Part shown: one piece after another, positions 8,673-18,055 of the stretch
Numbering within the stretch: position 1 is the stretch's first letter
Layout of the letters: the number at the start of each line of letters is the position of its first letter
Source: Rhodospirillaceae bacterium
Lineage (GTDB): Bacteria > Pseudomonadota > Alphaproteobacteria > SP197
Reading direction: 5' to 3'
NCBI GenBank assembly: GCA_002722885.1
Contig: PBNE01000004.1
Coordinates: 1 to 64,000 of the forward strand
Length of the DNA: 64,000 nt
The notes under the pieces: model-generated
Databases searched by the model: none
What the model saw: only the letters and a program-made list of their open reading frames with translations
What the model was told of the DNA's origin: nothing
Translations under genes and position numbers: made by a program

Positions 8673-9362
8673 ATGCGTGAAGTCGTCCTCGATACGGAAA
8701 CCACAGGCCTCGATGTTCTGGCCGGACACCGTATCGTCGAAATCGGTTGCGTCGAACTGATCAACCATGTCCAGACCGGCGAGTCTTGGCAGGCCTATCT
8801 TAATCCGCAGCGCGAGAATGAACGCGAGGCGTTCAACGTCCACGGCCTCTCCGATTCCTTTCTGTCAAAACAGCCGCTCTTCCATCAACGCATGGATGAC
8901 TTTCTGGAGTTTCTTCAGGACAGCAGGCTGGTCATTCACAACGCGGAATTCGACCTGAAGTTCATCAACAACGAACTCCGGATGGAGGGCGCGGATCCGA
9001 TCAGCGGCGAACGGGTTGTCGATTCGCTGCATCTTGCGCGTCAGATTTATCCCGGTCAGGCCAACAGCCTTGATGCCCTGATGAAACGGCTTGGCGTCGA
9101 CGCCTCCGAACGGACGCATCACGGAGCGCTGTTGGATGCCAAACTGCTGGCCGAGGTCTACCTCGAACTCATGGGTGGCCGGCAGTCCGGCCTTGCCTTT
9201 GCGGCCGAGACCCAGGGGGCCGAATATATCAACGCCGGCGACGCCACCCCGCGTGAGGCGCACGAAGCACGGCCCCATGACGCCACTGAAGAAGAGATCG
9301 CCCACCACGAGGCCTTCCTCGATCAGCTTGACGATCCGATCTGGCGCCGCTCATCCGGCTGA
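8673..9362 (+). CDS. dnaQ: DNA polymerase III epsilon subunit (3'-5' proofreading exonuclease)
   Basis: A 229-residue DEDDh exonuclease. ExoI motif VLDTETTG with Asp and Glu is at residues 5-12, ExoII is IHNAEFDLKF, and ExoIII is HHGALLDAKLL with catalytic His and Asp. The C-terminal tail is divergent and acidic, and would carry the clamp and polymerase-binding segment. I chose ATG 8673 because the family begins MREVVLDTETTG; ATG 8643 is an in-frame alternative and neither has a clear ribosome-binding site. Usually secB follows on the other strand in this gene order; here it does not. Confidence 0.95.
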   Translation: MREVVLDTETTGLDVLAGHRIVEIGCVELINHVQTGESWQAYLNPQRENEREAFNVHGLSDSFLSKQPLFHQRMDDFLEFLQDSRLVIHNAEFDLKFINNELRMEGADPISGERVVDSLHLARQIYPGQANSLDALMKRLGVDASERTHHGALLDAKLLAEVYLELMGGRQSGLAFAAETQGAEYINAGDATPREAHEARPHDATEEEIAHHEAFLDQLDDPIWRRSSG

Positions 9363-9639
9363 TCCTCTACCCGCTTGAGGACTGCGCTTTCTGCGATCTG
9401 TCTGGTTGTGTGACCGGGATCTACGCCTAGCGTAACGTCTTGAAAATACTCTGCTTTTAGACGGTACAGCCTGCGGCTCGACAGGTTGAGGTGTTACTTG
9501 CAACCGTGATGGGTGGTCGTGTCGAACCAAGAGGCAATCGCGGACATCGGGCCTTATCTCTGTCCTGACTTTGCGAGCGTAAACTGGCCTGTGTAAGCCA
9601 AGAACACAAACATTCCCACAGGCTCCACTCCCGATACGA
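9363..9639. other. Intergenic stretch with possible structured RNA; no gene recognised
   Basis: The stretch between convergent dnaQ and the quinone oxidoreductase has no plausible protein gene. Bases near 9590-9624 can form a stem in which GCCTGTG pairs with CACAGGC around a 23-base loop, just before the terminator hairpin at 9640. A short transcript ending at that hairpin is possible. I could not match it to SRP RNA, tmRNA, RNase P RNA or any tRNA; 6S RNA cannot be excluded by eye. Confidence 0.3.
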
Positions 9640-9674
9640 CGCCGTCCCCGAGCCTCCCCCGGGGGCGGCGTTTG
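9640..9674. terminator. Rho-independent terminator-like hairpin between convergent genes
   Basis: An 11-bp stem (9640-9650 with 9660-9670, one G-U pair) with a 9-base C-rich loop is followed by TTTG on the plus strand. It stands between the 3' end of dnaQ and the 3' end of the leftward oxidoreductase gene and could serve the rightward transcript. The T-run is short, so efficiency is uncertain. Confidence 0.55.
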
Positions 9675-9705
9675 TCGTTGGGCCTCCGGTGAGGTTAAGC
9701 CGTCA

Positions 9706-10686
9706 TCAGGGGATCAGAACCGTCGATCCCACGGTGCGCCGCCCTTCGAGGGCCGCGTGTGCTTCGGCCGTCTGGTCGAGCCTGAAGGTCTGGCCGATCG
9801 TGATTTTCACCTTGCCCGACGTGATCATCGAAAGCGCGCGGTCCGCACTCGCCAGGAGCTCCTGCCGGGTCGCGGTGTAGTCGTGCATGCCGGGTCGTGT
9901 GATGAAGGCCGAACCATGCTGGGCCAGCATGCGCGTCTGGAAGGCGGGGGGCTCGCCCGAGGACTGGCCGAACGACACCATCGTGCCGCACCGCGCCAGG
10001 CAGTCCATGCTATCGTCGAAAGTATCCTTGCCGACGGAATCGTAGACAACCGGCACACCGTGGCCGCCGGTTTCCTCGCGGACCCGGTCGACAATGTTGT
10101 CGCGCCCCAGGATCAGCACGACATCGCAGCCGTGCTGGCGGGCGAGATCGGCCTTGGCCTCGGTCGAGACCGTGCCGATCATCCTGACCCCGAGTGCTCT
10201 GGCCCACTGACAGGCGATCAGACCGACGCCGCCGGCGGCACTGAGAAAGAGGATCGTCTGACCCCGCCGCACCTGGAAGCACCGTTCCAGCAGATACTCG
10301 ACGGTCATCGCCTTGGTCATCGCCGCGGCCGCGGTGCGGTCGTCGATGCCGGTCGGCAACGGCACGAGATGACTGGCCGGCGCGATCATCGCCTGGGCAT
10401 AGTTGCCCGGTCCGGTCAGCACGGCGACGCGGTCGCCCACATCGAGGTCGCGCACGTCCTCGCCCACGGCTTCGACAACGCCGACCGATTCGCTGCCCGG
10501 CGTCATCGGCAGCGCGACGGGATAGAGTCCGGTGCGCTCGTAGACGTCATAGAAGTTGAGCGCTATCGCCGTGTTGCGAACCAGCGCTTCGTCGGGTCCC
10601 GGATCGGGCAGGGAAACCTCCTCGATCCGCATCACCTCGGGCCCGCCGTGCTCGTGGACACGCACGGCTGTGGTGCCGGTGCTCAT
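9706..10686 (-). CDS. Quinone oxidoreductase-like zinc-free MDR protein (copy 2)
   Basis: A 326-residue medium-chain dehydrogenase/reductase of the zeta-crystallin (NADPH:quinone oxidoreductase) type. An N-terminal GroES-like domain (1-120) is followed by a Rossmann domain with LFLSAAGGVGLIACQWARALG, the NADPH-binding loop, near residue 140. The zinc-ligand cysteines and histidines of alcohol dehydrogenases are absent. Likely catalyses NADPH-dependent one- or two-electron reduction of quinones or enones. It overlaps its paralogue upstream by 4 bases (ATGA) and the two are alike along their whole length, including RTKS-type motif VSFGQSSGEPPAF versus VSFGQSSGPITSF. Confidence 0.88.
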   Translation of the reverse strand: MSTGTTAVRVHEHGGPEVMRIEEVSLPDPGPDEALVRNTAIALNFYDVYERTGLYPVALPMTPGSESVGVVEAVGEDVRDLDVGDRVAVLTGPGNYAQAMIAPASHLVPLPTGIDDRTAAAAMTKAMTVEYLLERCFQVRRGQTILFLSAAGGVGLIACQWARALGVRMIGTVSTEAKADLARQHGCDVVLILGRDNIVDRVREETGGHGVPVVYDSVGKDTFDDSMDCLARCGTMVSFGQSSGEPPAFQTRMLAQHGSAFITRPGMHDYTATRQELLASADRALSMITSGKVKITIGQTFRLDQTAEAHAALEGRRTVGSTVLIP

Positions 10687-11654
10687 GGCAGCAGCACCGT
10701 GGAGCCTGTGGTCTTGCGCCCTTCGAGATCGCGGTGCGCCTGTTCGGTCTCGACCAGCGGATAGGTCTGGTTGACCTCGATCCTGACCTTGCCGGACCCC
10801 ACCATGTCGAACAGGCGTGTGCCCGAAAGCTCGAGCTCGTCGCGGGTGGCGATGTAGTTCGCCAAGCCGGGCCGTGTGTAATAGAGCGAACCGCCTGCCG
10901 CGAGCACGGCGGGATTGAAGCTGGTAATCGGCCCGGAGGACTGGCCGAACGAGACCATCATGCCGCGCGTGCTCAACGAGGCGAGAGAGGTTTCAAACGT
11001 GTCCGCACCGATCGAGTCATAGACCACCGGCACACCCTTGCCATCAGTGATCTCCTTGACCCGCTCTGCAATGTCTTCCCGGGAACTCACGATAGTATGG
11101 TCGCAGCCGTGCGCCTTGGCGAGCGCGGCCTTCTCGTCGGTCGAGACCGTGCCGATCACTGTCACCCCCAGCGCCTTGGCCCACTGACAGGCGATCAGGC
11201 CCACACCACCGGCCGCCGCATGGAACAGGATCGTCTGACCCGCTTCGACCGGGAAGGTGCGGTGCAGAAGGTACTCGACCGTCATGCCCTTCAGCATCAT
11301 CGCTGCGGCTGCGTTGTCGTCGACGGTGTCGGGCACCTTTACGACCTTGTCGGCGGGGATCACCCGTTCGGTGCAATAGGCGCCGCCGGTCATCGGGTAG
11401 GCGATGCGGTCACCGACCGCAAGCCCGCTGACGCCATCGCCCAGCGCCTCGATCACGGCGGCGGCTTCCATGCCCAGGGTGGCGGGCAGCGCCATGGGGT
11501 AGAGGCCCGAGCGTTGATAGGTGTCGATGAAGTTGAGGCCGACCGCCGTATGCCGGATCCGGATTTCGCCCGCGCCGGGACTACCGACCGCGACGTCCTC
11601 GACCCTTAGGACCTCCGGCCCGCCGGCCTCATGAATGCGAATGGCTATTGCCAT
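10683..11654 (-). CDS. Quinone oxidoreductase-like zinc-free MDR protein (copy 1)
   Basis: A 323-residue paralogue of the next gene downstream, with the same GroES-like plus Rossmann layout and the loop LFHAAAGGVGLIACQWAKALG. The sequence MALPATLGMEAAAVIEALGDGV is typical of quinone oxidoreductases of the Qor type. It is the first gene of a two-gene leftward unit. Tandem duplication followed by divergence is the simplest reading; whether the pair forms a heterodimer is unknown (family members are usually homodimers). Confidence 0.9.
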   Translation of the reverse strand: MAIAIRIHEAGGPEVLRVEDVAVGSPGAGEIRIRHTAVGLNFIDTYQRSGLYPMALPATLGMEAAAVIEALGDGVSGLAVGDRIAYPMTGGAYCTERVIPADKVVKVPDTVDDNAAAAMMLKGMTVEYLLHRTFPVEAGQTILFHAAAGGVGLIACQWAKALGVTVIGTVSTDEKAALAKAHGCDHTIVSSREDIAERVKEITDGKGVPVVYDSIGADTFETSLASLSTRGMMVSFGQSSGPITSFNPAVLAAGGSLYYTRPGLANYIATRDELELSGTRLFDMVGSGKVRIEVNQTYPLVETEQAHRDLEGRKTTGSTVLLP

Positions 11655-11750
11655 GATGTGTCGTCCTTGGTTGTTGCCCTGACTCTGCTATGAGAAGCAC
11701 CGCAAAAACCAGTCTTGAAATGAAGTCGTGAGATTCCAGTGGGTCGACAG

Positions 11751-13793
11751 TCAGGCAGCCACCGGATCGAGAAGAGGGGCGAGCGCTTCCCGGTCCGTCA
11801 CCGGCAGCGAACACACCGGCCCCTCGCAGACATAGGCGGTGGCCTGGCCGTCGACCTGGCCCTTGCCAGTGGCGGGATGGCCCTGGGGCAGGGCGTCGCC
11901 AGGGGCGACAACGGTAACGACCATGTCTAAGCGACCGCTTGTCCAGACTTCCGCCAGCATGGCCTCGGTGGCCTCGTCACCGCGCTCACCGACGATCACA
12001 AGCTGCAATGCCTGGTTGAGCAGATCGAGATTGAGCATGAGCACGGCATGGGCCATGGGGTTCTGGGCGATGTCCTGGCTGAAGGTCCGTGCGATGGCCT
12101 CGGCCCGGTCGCGGTAGGCGGGCTCGCCGGTCAGGTGCCAAAGTCGTGCGAGAACGCCCACCATGATACCGTTGCCGGACGGTGTGGCGTTGTCGAGTGC
12201 GGTCTTGGTACGCACGATCAGGGCTTCGGCATGGTCGGCGGTGAAGTGATAGCCGCCGTGCTTGGCGTCCCAGTAATGAGCATCGGCCGTTGCAACCCAG
12301 GCGCGAGCATGATCCAGCAGTGACGCATCACCCGTGACCTCAAGAAGCGCCAGGGCGGCGTCGCTCATGTGGCTGTAGTCGTCGATCAGCGCGACATCGA
12401 GGACACGGCCGTCGCGCGCGCTGTGTTTCAGGCGATCGCCTTCGGTCATGGTAGCCACGATGTGGTCGAAGGCGCGGTGGGCCATGGCGATCCATTCCGG
12501 CCGGGCCATCGCCGCACCGGCGCGAGTGAGAGCCCGGATCATCAGGCCATTCCAGTCTGCCAGCACCTTGTCGTCGAGGCCGGGGCGGGGGCGGCGCGCG
12601 CGGACCTCCAGCATGGTGGCGCGCAGCGCCGCGAGCCTGGCTTCGGTGGCGGCTTCGGGTTCACCGGTCGCCAGGCGGTTCACGATGGTCTTGCCTTCCC
12701 AGTTGCCCTCGGGCGTGACGCCGTAGTGTTCCTTGAATAGCGCGGCATCCTCGCCCAGCGCAGCATCTACCTCGGCTTCATCCCAGACATAAAACGCACC
12801 TTCTTCCGAATGACCGCTCCCGTCGTCGGAATCGGCGTCGAGGCTCGAACAGAACGCGCCCTCCGGTGTGGTCATCTCGCGCTGGAGCCAGCCCACGGTT
12901 TCCTCTACCCGGCGGCGGTAGAGATCCCGGCTGGTGCCCAGCCACAGCCTGGTGTAATGCTCGATGAGCTGGCTGTTGTCGTAGAGCATCTTTTCGAAAT
13001 GCGGTGCCAGCCAAATCTGGTCGACCGAGTAACGCGCCCAGCCGCCGCCCAGGTGATCATAGATGCCGCCCTCGGCCATGGCATCGGCGCTGACCAGTAC
13101 GGCGCGGCCGAAGCTGTCGCCCCGGCCTTTGCGGTGGGCGCGCCACAGAAGGTCGAGACCCGGCACATGGGGGAACTTCGGCGCCTGGCCGATGCCGCCA
13201 TAGCGCATGTCGACTGCCTGCATCAGCGCGGTAGCTGTGGTGTCCGCGATGTTGTCGGGCAGGGCATCACCGGCCTGTTTGGTCGCCAGCCGGGTCAGCG
13301 CCTCCTGCAGGGCCAGCCGGTTCTGGTCGATCTTGTCCTTGCCGTTGCGGTAGGTGTTCTCGACTGCGACTAGCACGTCGGTGAAGCCGGGCCGATCGTA
13401 CTTCGGCGTGCCGGGGAAGTAGGTCCCGCCCCAGAAGGGCTCGCCGTCGGGTGTCAGGAACATGGTGAGCGGCCAGCCGCCCTGCTGGCCCAGAAGCTGC
13501 AGCGCGGACTGGTAGATCGTGTCGATGTCCGGCCGTTCCTCGCGGTCGACCTTGATGTTCACGAAGAGCTCGTTCATCACATCGGCAATGGGTTCGCTCT
13601 CGAAGCTCTCGTGGGCCATGACATGGCACCAGTGGCAGGCGGCATAACCCACCGACAGCAGGATCGGTTTGTCCTCGGCCCTAGCGTGCGCGAGCGTCTC
13701 CGCACTCCAGGGCTGCCAGTGGACGGGATTGTCGCGGTGCTGGTGGAGATAGGGGCTTGTCTCGCGGTCGAGATTGTTGCGCTGAAAATCCAT
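11751..13793 (-). CDS. Thioredoxin-fold DUF255 protein (YyaL / SSP411-like)
   Basis: A 680-residue protein with an N-terminal thioredoxin-like DUF255 domain (SPYLHQHRDNPVHW, then GYAACHWCHVMAHESFE with CHWC in place of the usual CxxC, and FVNIKVDREERPDID) followed by a long alpha/alpha-toroid region resembling six-hairpin glycosidases or cellobiose epimerases (LGGGWARYSVDQIWLAPHFEKMLYDN). The family is widespread but its biochemical role is not settled. ATG 13793 matches the usual family start; a start 60 bases upstream would add a tail with no homology. It begins 98 bases from, and divergent to, the gene at 13892. Confidence 0.9.
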   Translation of the reverse strand: MDFQRNNLDRETSPYLHQHRDNPVHWQPWSAETLAHARAEDKPILLSVGYAACHWCHVMAHESFESEPIADVMNELFVNIKVDREERPDIDTIYQSALQLLGQQGGWPLTMFLTPDGEPFWGGTYFPGTPKYDRPGFTDVLVAVENTYRNGKDKIDQNRLALQEALTRLATKQAGDALPDNIADTTATALMQAVDMRYGGIGQAPKFPHVPGLDLLWRAHRKGRGDSFGRAVLVSADAMAEGGIYDHLGGGWARYSVDQIWLAPHFEKMLYDNSQLIEHYTRLWLGTSRDLYRRRVEETVGWLQREMTTPEGAFCSSLDADSDDGSGHSEEGAFYVWDEAEVDAALGEDAALFKEHYGVTPEGNWEGKTIVNRLATGEPEAATEARLAALRATMLEVRARRPRPGLDDKVLADWNGLMIRALTRAGAAMARPEWIAMAHRAFDHIVATMTEGDRLKHSARDGRVLDVALIDDYSHMSDAALALLEVTGDASLLDHARAWVATADAHYWDAKHGGYHFTADHAEALIVRTKTALDNATPSGNGIMVGVLARLWHLTGEPAYRDRAEAIARTFSQDIAQNPMAHAVLMLNLDLLNQALQLVIVGERGDEATEAMLAEVWTSGRLDMVVTVVAPGDALPQGHPATGKGQVDGQATAYVCEGPVCSLPVTDREALAPLLDPVAA

Positions 13794-13891
13794 CGCCGGG
13801 CCGCCGAACGTTGCAAGGAAAGGGGAGGAGCCCGTAACGTGGCGGTGTCGCACGGTCTCCGCAACCCCGTGGGCGACAAAGAGGTCACGTG

Positions 13892-14116
13892 ATGAAGGTC
13901 AAGATCCAGATCGACTGCACCCCCGAAGAGGCCCGAGCCTTCCTCGGCATGCCGGACATGCGCCCGCTCCACGACGAGCTGATGGCCGATCTCAAGGAAC
14001 GCATGACCGAAGCGGCCAAGGGCTTTGACCCCGACGAGGCGCTTAAAGCCTGGATGGGCGCCTCGAGCGACGGCATGAACCAGATGACCGACGCGTCAGG
14101 CAAGAGCAAGCCCTGA
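13892..14116 (+). CDS. Small conserved alphaproteobacterial protein (DUF6489-like)
   Basis: A 74-residue, charged, soluble protein beginning MKVKIQIDCTPEEARAFLGM. I recall similar short proteins with the motif (K)IxIDCTPEEARxFLGLPD next to mnmE in other alphaproteobacteria, catalogued I believe as DUF6489; function unknown. ATG 13892 has GAGG about 8 bases upstream; a GTG immediately before it is also in frame. It probably shares a transcript with mnmE, 67 bases downstream, across parS site 1. Confidence 0.7.
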   Translation: MKVKIQIDCTPEEARAFLGMPDMRPLHDELMADLKERMTEAAKGFDPDEALKAWMGASSDGMNQMTDASGKSKP

Positions 14117-14158
14117 CGGGCCAGATGTGTGACCGGAATCCGCAGTTCCGAAGCCCGA

Positions 14159-14174
14159 TGTTTCACGTGAAACA
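14159..14174. promoter_or_regulatory. parS site 1 (ParB centromere site)
   Basis: Exact 16-bp palindrome TGTTTCACGTGAAACA, the consensus ParB-binding site, 9 bases upstream of the mnmE start. Its two neighbours in this window and the parAB genes at 18039-19822 support a functional centromere. Confidence 0.95.
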
Positions 14175-14183
14175 CGTCCCTAC

Positions 14184-15485
14184 ATGACTATTTTCGCCCT
14201 TTCTTCGGCGCCCGGCAGGGCCGCTGTGGCCGTGATCCGGGTCTCCGGACCGTCCGCAGGGGCGGCCGTGCGCACCCTGACGGCCCGGGACCTGCCACCG
14301 CCGCGCCAGGCCGTCCTGCGGCGGCTTTATGAGGGCGGTGAAGGGGTCATCGACGAAGCCCTGGTGTTGTGGTTTGCCGGTCCGGCGAGCGAAACCGGGG
14401 AGGATATGGCCGAATTCCAGGTGCATGGCGGACGCGCCGTGGTGTCGGGCGTTCTTGGCGCCTTGGCCCGGATTCCGGGGCTGCGGCCGGCCGAACCGGG
14501 CGAATTCACCCGCAGGGCGCTGCTCAACGGCAAACTCGACCTCTTGGGCGCCGAGGCAGTGGCTGATCTTGCGGATGCCGATACGGCGGTTCAGCGGGAT
14601 CAGGCCCTCGACCAGCTCGGCGGCGGGCTGAGCGGTCTTTACGACGGCTGGTGGCAGCGGCTGATCACCCAGATGGCCCATGTCGAGGCCCTGATCGACT
14701 TTTCCGACGAGGACCTGCCCGACGATCCCGCAGCGGGGCTTCACGGGGAACTGGAGACTCTGCAGGCGGAGATCCGGGCCCATTTGGCTGACGACCGGCG
14801 CAGCCAGCGTCTGCGGGAAGGGCTCCATGTGGTGATCCTCGGCGCGCCCAATGTCGGCAAATCGAGCCTGCTGAACCGCCTGGCACGCCGCGATGCGGCG
14901 ATTGTGGCATCCGAGGCGGGCACGACCCGCGATGTCGTCGAGGTGACCCTCGATCTCGGGGGATTTCCCGTGATCCTCTCTGATACGGCGGGCTTGCGGG
15001 AGCAAGCCGGGATCGTCGAGCAGGAGGGCATGCGCCGGGCTGTGGCCCGGGCTGAGTCGGCGGACCTCCGTCTTGTTGTGGCCGACGGAAGCCGCTGGGG
15101 GGAAACGTGGCAGGCTGTGGCCCATCACGTCGATGAGTACGCGGTGATCGTGGCCAACAAGTCTGATCTCGCCGATGGATCAGGCATGTCGGCACTTCCG
15201 GTGTCCTGCGAGACCGGCGAGGGGCTCGATGGCCTGGTCCGGGAGATCGAAACGCGCTTGCACCGCCGCTGGAATACCGGCGGGCCGGGCCCGACGCGGG
15301 AACGGCACCGTGCCGGCCTCGAGCAGGCTCTTCTGGCTCTGGACCGTGCCGGAAAGGGGGAGGAAGCCGCGCTGATCGCTGAGGATCTCCGCCTTGCCGC
15401 CACCGCTCTGGGCCGAATCACCGGCCGCGTCGACGTCGAGGACCTGCTCGATGTCATCTTTGCCGAGTTCTGCATCGGCAAGTGA
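14184..15485 (+). CDS. mnmE: tRNA uridine-5-carboxymethylaminomethyl(34) synthesis GTPase MnmE
   Basis: A 433-residue GTPase that with MnmG installs the cmnm5 group on U34 of certain tRNAs. It has an N-terminal folate-binding domain (IFALSSAPGRAAVAVIRVSG), a helical domain, an inserted G domain with GAPNVGKSS (G1), DTAGLRE (G3) and NKSD (G4), and the C-terminal FCIGK motif whose cysteine is conserved in the family. Followed 96 bases later by mnmG, with parS site 2 in the gap. Confidence 0.97.
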   Translation: MTIFALSSAPGRAAVAVIRVSGPSAGAAVRTLTARDLPPPRQAVLRRLYEGGEGVIDEALVLWFAGPASETGEDMAEFQVHGGRAVVSGVLGALARIPGLRPAEPGEFTRRALLNGKLDLLGAEAVADLADADTAVQRDQALDQLGGGLSGLYDGWWQRLITQMAHVEALIDFSDEDLPDDPAAGLHGELETLQAEIRAHLADDRRSQRLREGLHVVILGAPNVGKSSLLNRLARRDAAIVASEAGTTRDVVEVTLDLGGFPVILSDTAGLREQAGIVEQEGMRRAVARAESADLRLVVADGSRWGETWQAVAHHVDEYAVIVANKSDLADGSGMSALPVSCETGEGLDGLVREIETRLHRRWNTGGPGPTRERHRAGLEQALLALDRAGKGEEAALIAEDLRLAATALGRITGRVDVEDLLDVIFAEFCIGK

Positions 15486-15497
15486 CGCCCGAGAGAG

Positions 15498-15513
15498 TGT
15501 TTCACGTGAAACA
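15498..15513. promoter_or_regulatory. parS site 2 (ParB centromere site)
   Basis: Exact TGTTTCACGTGAAACA in the gap between mnmE and mnmG, 1.3 kb from site 1 and 2.0 kb from site 3. Confidence 0.95.
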
Positions 15514-15581
15514 TTGTCCAATTGGGCCACTGGAGGACTTGCGGGCTGGACCGCGGCGGGCCGGGGCCCTACATACGCGAA

Positions 15582-17444
15582 ATGAACGACACCCGTTCCT
15601 TTGATGTCATCGTGGTCGGCGGGGGCCATGCGGGGACTGAGGCCGCTGCGGCCGCGGCCCGCTGCGGTGCGTCGACCTGTCTGGTGACGCACAAGCGCGC
15701 CACGATCGGCGCGATGTCATGCAATCCCGCGATCGGCGGGCTGGGCAAGGGCCATCTGGTCCGTGAGATCGACGCTCTGGACGGCCTGATGGGCCGGGCC
15801 ATCGACCGCGCCGGCATCCAGTTCCGCATGCTCAACGCCAGCAAGGGGCCTGCCGTGCGTGGCCCCCGCGCCCAGGCCGACCGGACACTTTATGCCGCGG
15901 CGATCCAGGCGCTGCTTGCCGAGCAGGTCGGTCTTGAGATTGTTAAAGGCGAGGCCGACGACGTTGTTCTCGGCGACGATGGCGCCGTGTACGGCCTGAA
16001 ACTGGCCGATGGGCGAACGCTCCGCTGTGGCGCGGTGGTGGTCACCACCGGCACCTTCCTGCGCGGCATGATCCATCTTGGGGAGGAGGCCTGGGAAGCC
16101 GGGCGGATGGGCGACGCACCGGCGGTGGGGCTGGCTCTGACGCTGGAGCGGTTCGGTTTTGCGCTGGGTCGCCTGAAGACCGGGACCCCGCCGCGGCTCG
16201 ATGGCCGCACGATCGACTGGCAGGCCTGCGACGTGCAGCCCGGCGATGACCCGCCAGTGCCGTTTTCCTGGCTCACGGACCGCATCGCCGTGCCGCAGGT
16301 GCCCTGCCACATCACCCGCACCACCGAAGCGGCCCACGCCATCATCCGGGCCAACCTCGACCGTGCACCGATCTATTCCGGCCAGATCGACGGGACGGGG
16401 CCGCGCTATTGCCCCTCGATCGAGGACAAGGTCGTGCGTTTTGCCGAAAAGCCGGGCCACCAGATCTTCCTCGAGCCCGAGGGCCTGGAGACCGACACGG
16501 TCTACCCCAACGGCATCTCGACCTCGCTGCCGCGGGATGTCCAGGATGGCCTGATGGCGACGATCCCGGGCCTTGAGAAGGCTGTAATCGAACAGCACGG
16601 ATATGCCATCGAGTACGATTTTGTCGATCCGCGCGAGCTGCATCACACCCTGGAATCCCGCCGGATTCCAGGATTTTTTCTGGCGGGCCAGATCAACGGC
16701 ACCACGGGCTACGAGGAGGCTGGGGGGCAGGGGCTTGTGGCCGGCCTGAATGCAGCGCGGCGGGCCGGGGATGTCGAACCGGTGCTGTTCGACCGGGCCG
16801 AGGCCTACCTTGGCGTCATGATTGATGATCTCGTGACCCGTGGCACGGCCGAGCCCTACCGTATGTTCACCAGCCGCGCCGAGTACCGCTTGATGCTGCG
16901 GGCCGACAACGCCGATCTTCGCCTGACGCCGAAGGGTCTGGACGCCGGGTGTGTCGGTGCGGTGCGGCGCGACGCCTTTGTCTGCCGCCGCGACGCGGTC
17001 GACGCGGCTCTGGCGCAAGCGGGCACCTGGTCCGTGACGCCCAACGAAGCCCGGACGGCCGGCTTTCAGGTCAACCGAGACGGCCGCCGGCGCACCATGC
17101 TGGATCTTCTAGCGTATCCCGAAGCCAGCCGGGAACGGTTTAAAAGCCTTTGGCCGGACATCGCCGGGTGGACGCCTGACGCCTATGAACAGGTCGAGAT
17201 CGTGGGCCGCTACGCCGGTTACGTCGGCCGCATGGAGGCCGATGTCGCCGCCTTCCGCCGCGATGAGGCGGTGCGCCTGCCGGTTGACCTGGATTACGGC
17301 GCGATCGGCGGGCTCTCCAACGAGATGCGTGAAAAGCTGCTGGCCGCCCGGCCTGAGACGCTGGGCCAGGCCGCCCGCCTGCCGGGGGTCACGCCTGCGG
17401 CCCTGCAGGCCGTTCTGGCCCATGTCCGGCGGCGTGCGGCATGA
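15582..17444 (+). CDS. mnmG: tRNA uridine-5-carboxymethylaminomethyl(34) synthesis enzyme MnmG
   Basis: A 620-residue FAD protein, partner of MnmE in wobble-uridine modification. FAD-binding [20 protein letters not shown] is at the N-terminus, followed by [22 protein letters not shown] and the two catalytic cysteine regions including the CDVQPGDDP segment; [18 protein letters not shown] motif [18 protein letters not shown] is present. The frame is open 60 bases upstream, but ATG 15582 matches the family start. Overlaps rsmG by 4 bases. Confidence 0.97.
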   Translation: MNDTRSFDVIVVGGGHAGTEAAAAAARCGASTCLVTHKRATIGAMSCNPAIGGLGKGHLVREIDALDGLMGRAIDRAGIQFRMLNASKGPAVRGPRAQADRTLYAAAIQALLAEQVGLEIVKGEADDVVLGDDGAVYGLKLADGRTLRCGAVVVTTGTFLRGMIHLGEEAWEAGRMGDAPAVGLALTLERFGFALGRLKTGTPPRLDGRTIDWQACDVQPGDDPPVPFSWLTDRIAVPQVPCHITRTTEAAHAIIRANLDRAPIYSGQIDGTGPRYCPSIEDKVVRFAEKPGHQIFLEPEGLETDTVYPNGISTSLPRDVQDGLMATIPGLEKAVIEQHGYAIEYDFVDPRELHHTLESRRIPGFFLAGQINGTTGYEEAGGQGLVAGLNAARRAGDVEPVLFDRAEAYLGVMIDDLVTRGTAEPYRMFTSRAEYRLMLRADNADLRLTPKGLDAGCVGAVRRDAFVCRRDAVDAALAQAGTWSVTPNEARTAGFQVNRDGRRRTMLDLLAYPEASRERFKSLWPDIAGWTPDAYEQVEIVGRYAGYVGRMEADVAAFRRDEAVRLPVDLDYGAIGGLSNEMREKLLAARPETLGQAARLPGVTPAALQAVLAHVRRRAA

Positions 17445-18055
17445 CCGCTGAGGAGGTCTGCCGCCAGCTTGGTGTTTCACGTGAAACATCCGAACAGCTC
17501 GAAGCCTATGTCGCCACCCTGCTGGACTGGCAGACACGGATGAACCTGATCGGGCCCGGCACGGTGGAGGAGGTCTGGCACCGCCACATCCTCGATTGCG
17601 CACAACTCGCCCGTTTCATCCCGCCGGGAACACGTCGTCTGGTCGATCTGGGCAGCGGGGCGGGCCTGCCGGGCCTTGTGCTGGCGATTCTGGGCGTCCC
17701 GGGCGTCGAACTGGTCGAGAGCGACCAGAAGAAGGCGGCCTTTCTCAATGCCGCCGCCGGGGCCGCCGGGGTGACGCCTGTCATACACACCGCGCGGATC
17801 GAAAGTGTGCCCGTGTCCTACGCCGATGTGGTCACGGCAAGGGCCCTGGCGCCGCTCAAAAGATTGGTTCCGATGGTCTCGCGATTCATGGGGGAGGGCA
17901 GCGTTGCGATCCTGCCCAAGGGCTCGTCTGTGGATGATGAATTGAAGACTGTAGCACACCACTGGCACCTGTGGTACACTCGTCACACCAGTATGACAGA
18001 CCCTCGCGGCTGTCTCCTCGTGATCGACAGGGTGTATCATGACGACCGACTATAA
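17441..18055 (+). CDS. rsmG: 16S rRNA (guanine527-N7)-methyltransferase RsmG
   Basis: A 204-residue SAM-dependent methyltransferase (formerly GidB) that methylates G527 of 16S rRNA. SAM-binding motif [17 protein letters not shown] and the later [13 protein letters not shown] are visible. The early sequence [10 protein letters not shown] is encoded by parS site 3, an arrangement common in alphaproteobacteria where the centromere site lies within this gene. Its end overlaps the parA start by 17 bases. The last 40 or so codons look more AT-rich than the rest. Confidence 0.94.
   Translation: MTAEEVCRQLGVSRETSEQLEAYVATLLDWQTRMNLIGPGTVEEVWHRHILDCAQLARFIPPGTRRLVDLGSGAGLPGLVLAILGVPGVELVESDQKKAAFLNAAAGAAGVTPVIHTARIESVPVSYADVVTARALAPLKRLVPMVSRFMGEGSVAILPKGSSVDDELKTVAHHWHLWYTRHTSMTDPRGCLLVIDRVYHDDRL
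17473..17488. promoter_or_regulatory. parS site 3 (ParB centromere site, inside rsmG)
   Basis: Exact TGTTTCACGTGAAACA within the first codons of rsmG, encoding part of VSRETS. Dual use of the bases as codons and centromere. Confidence 0.95.

Noticed and set aside
9363..9705. secB or a tRNA gene after dnaQ
   Set aside because: secB is usual at this place in alphaproteobacteria but no such frame exists here; no cloverleaf or TTCRAxxC arm was found.
13611..13892. Plus-strand frame over the start of the DUF255 gene
   Set aside because: It lies antisense to well-conserved codons and has no family features.
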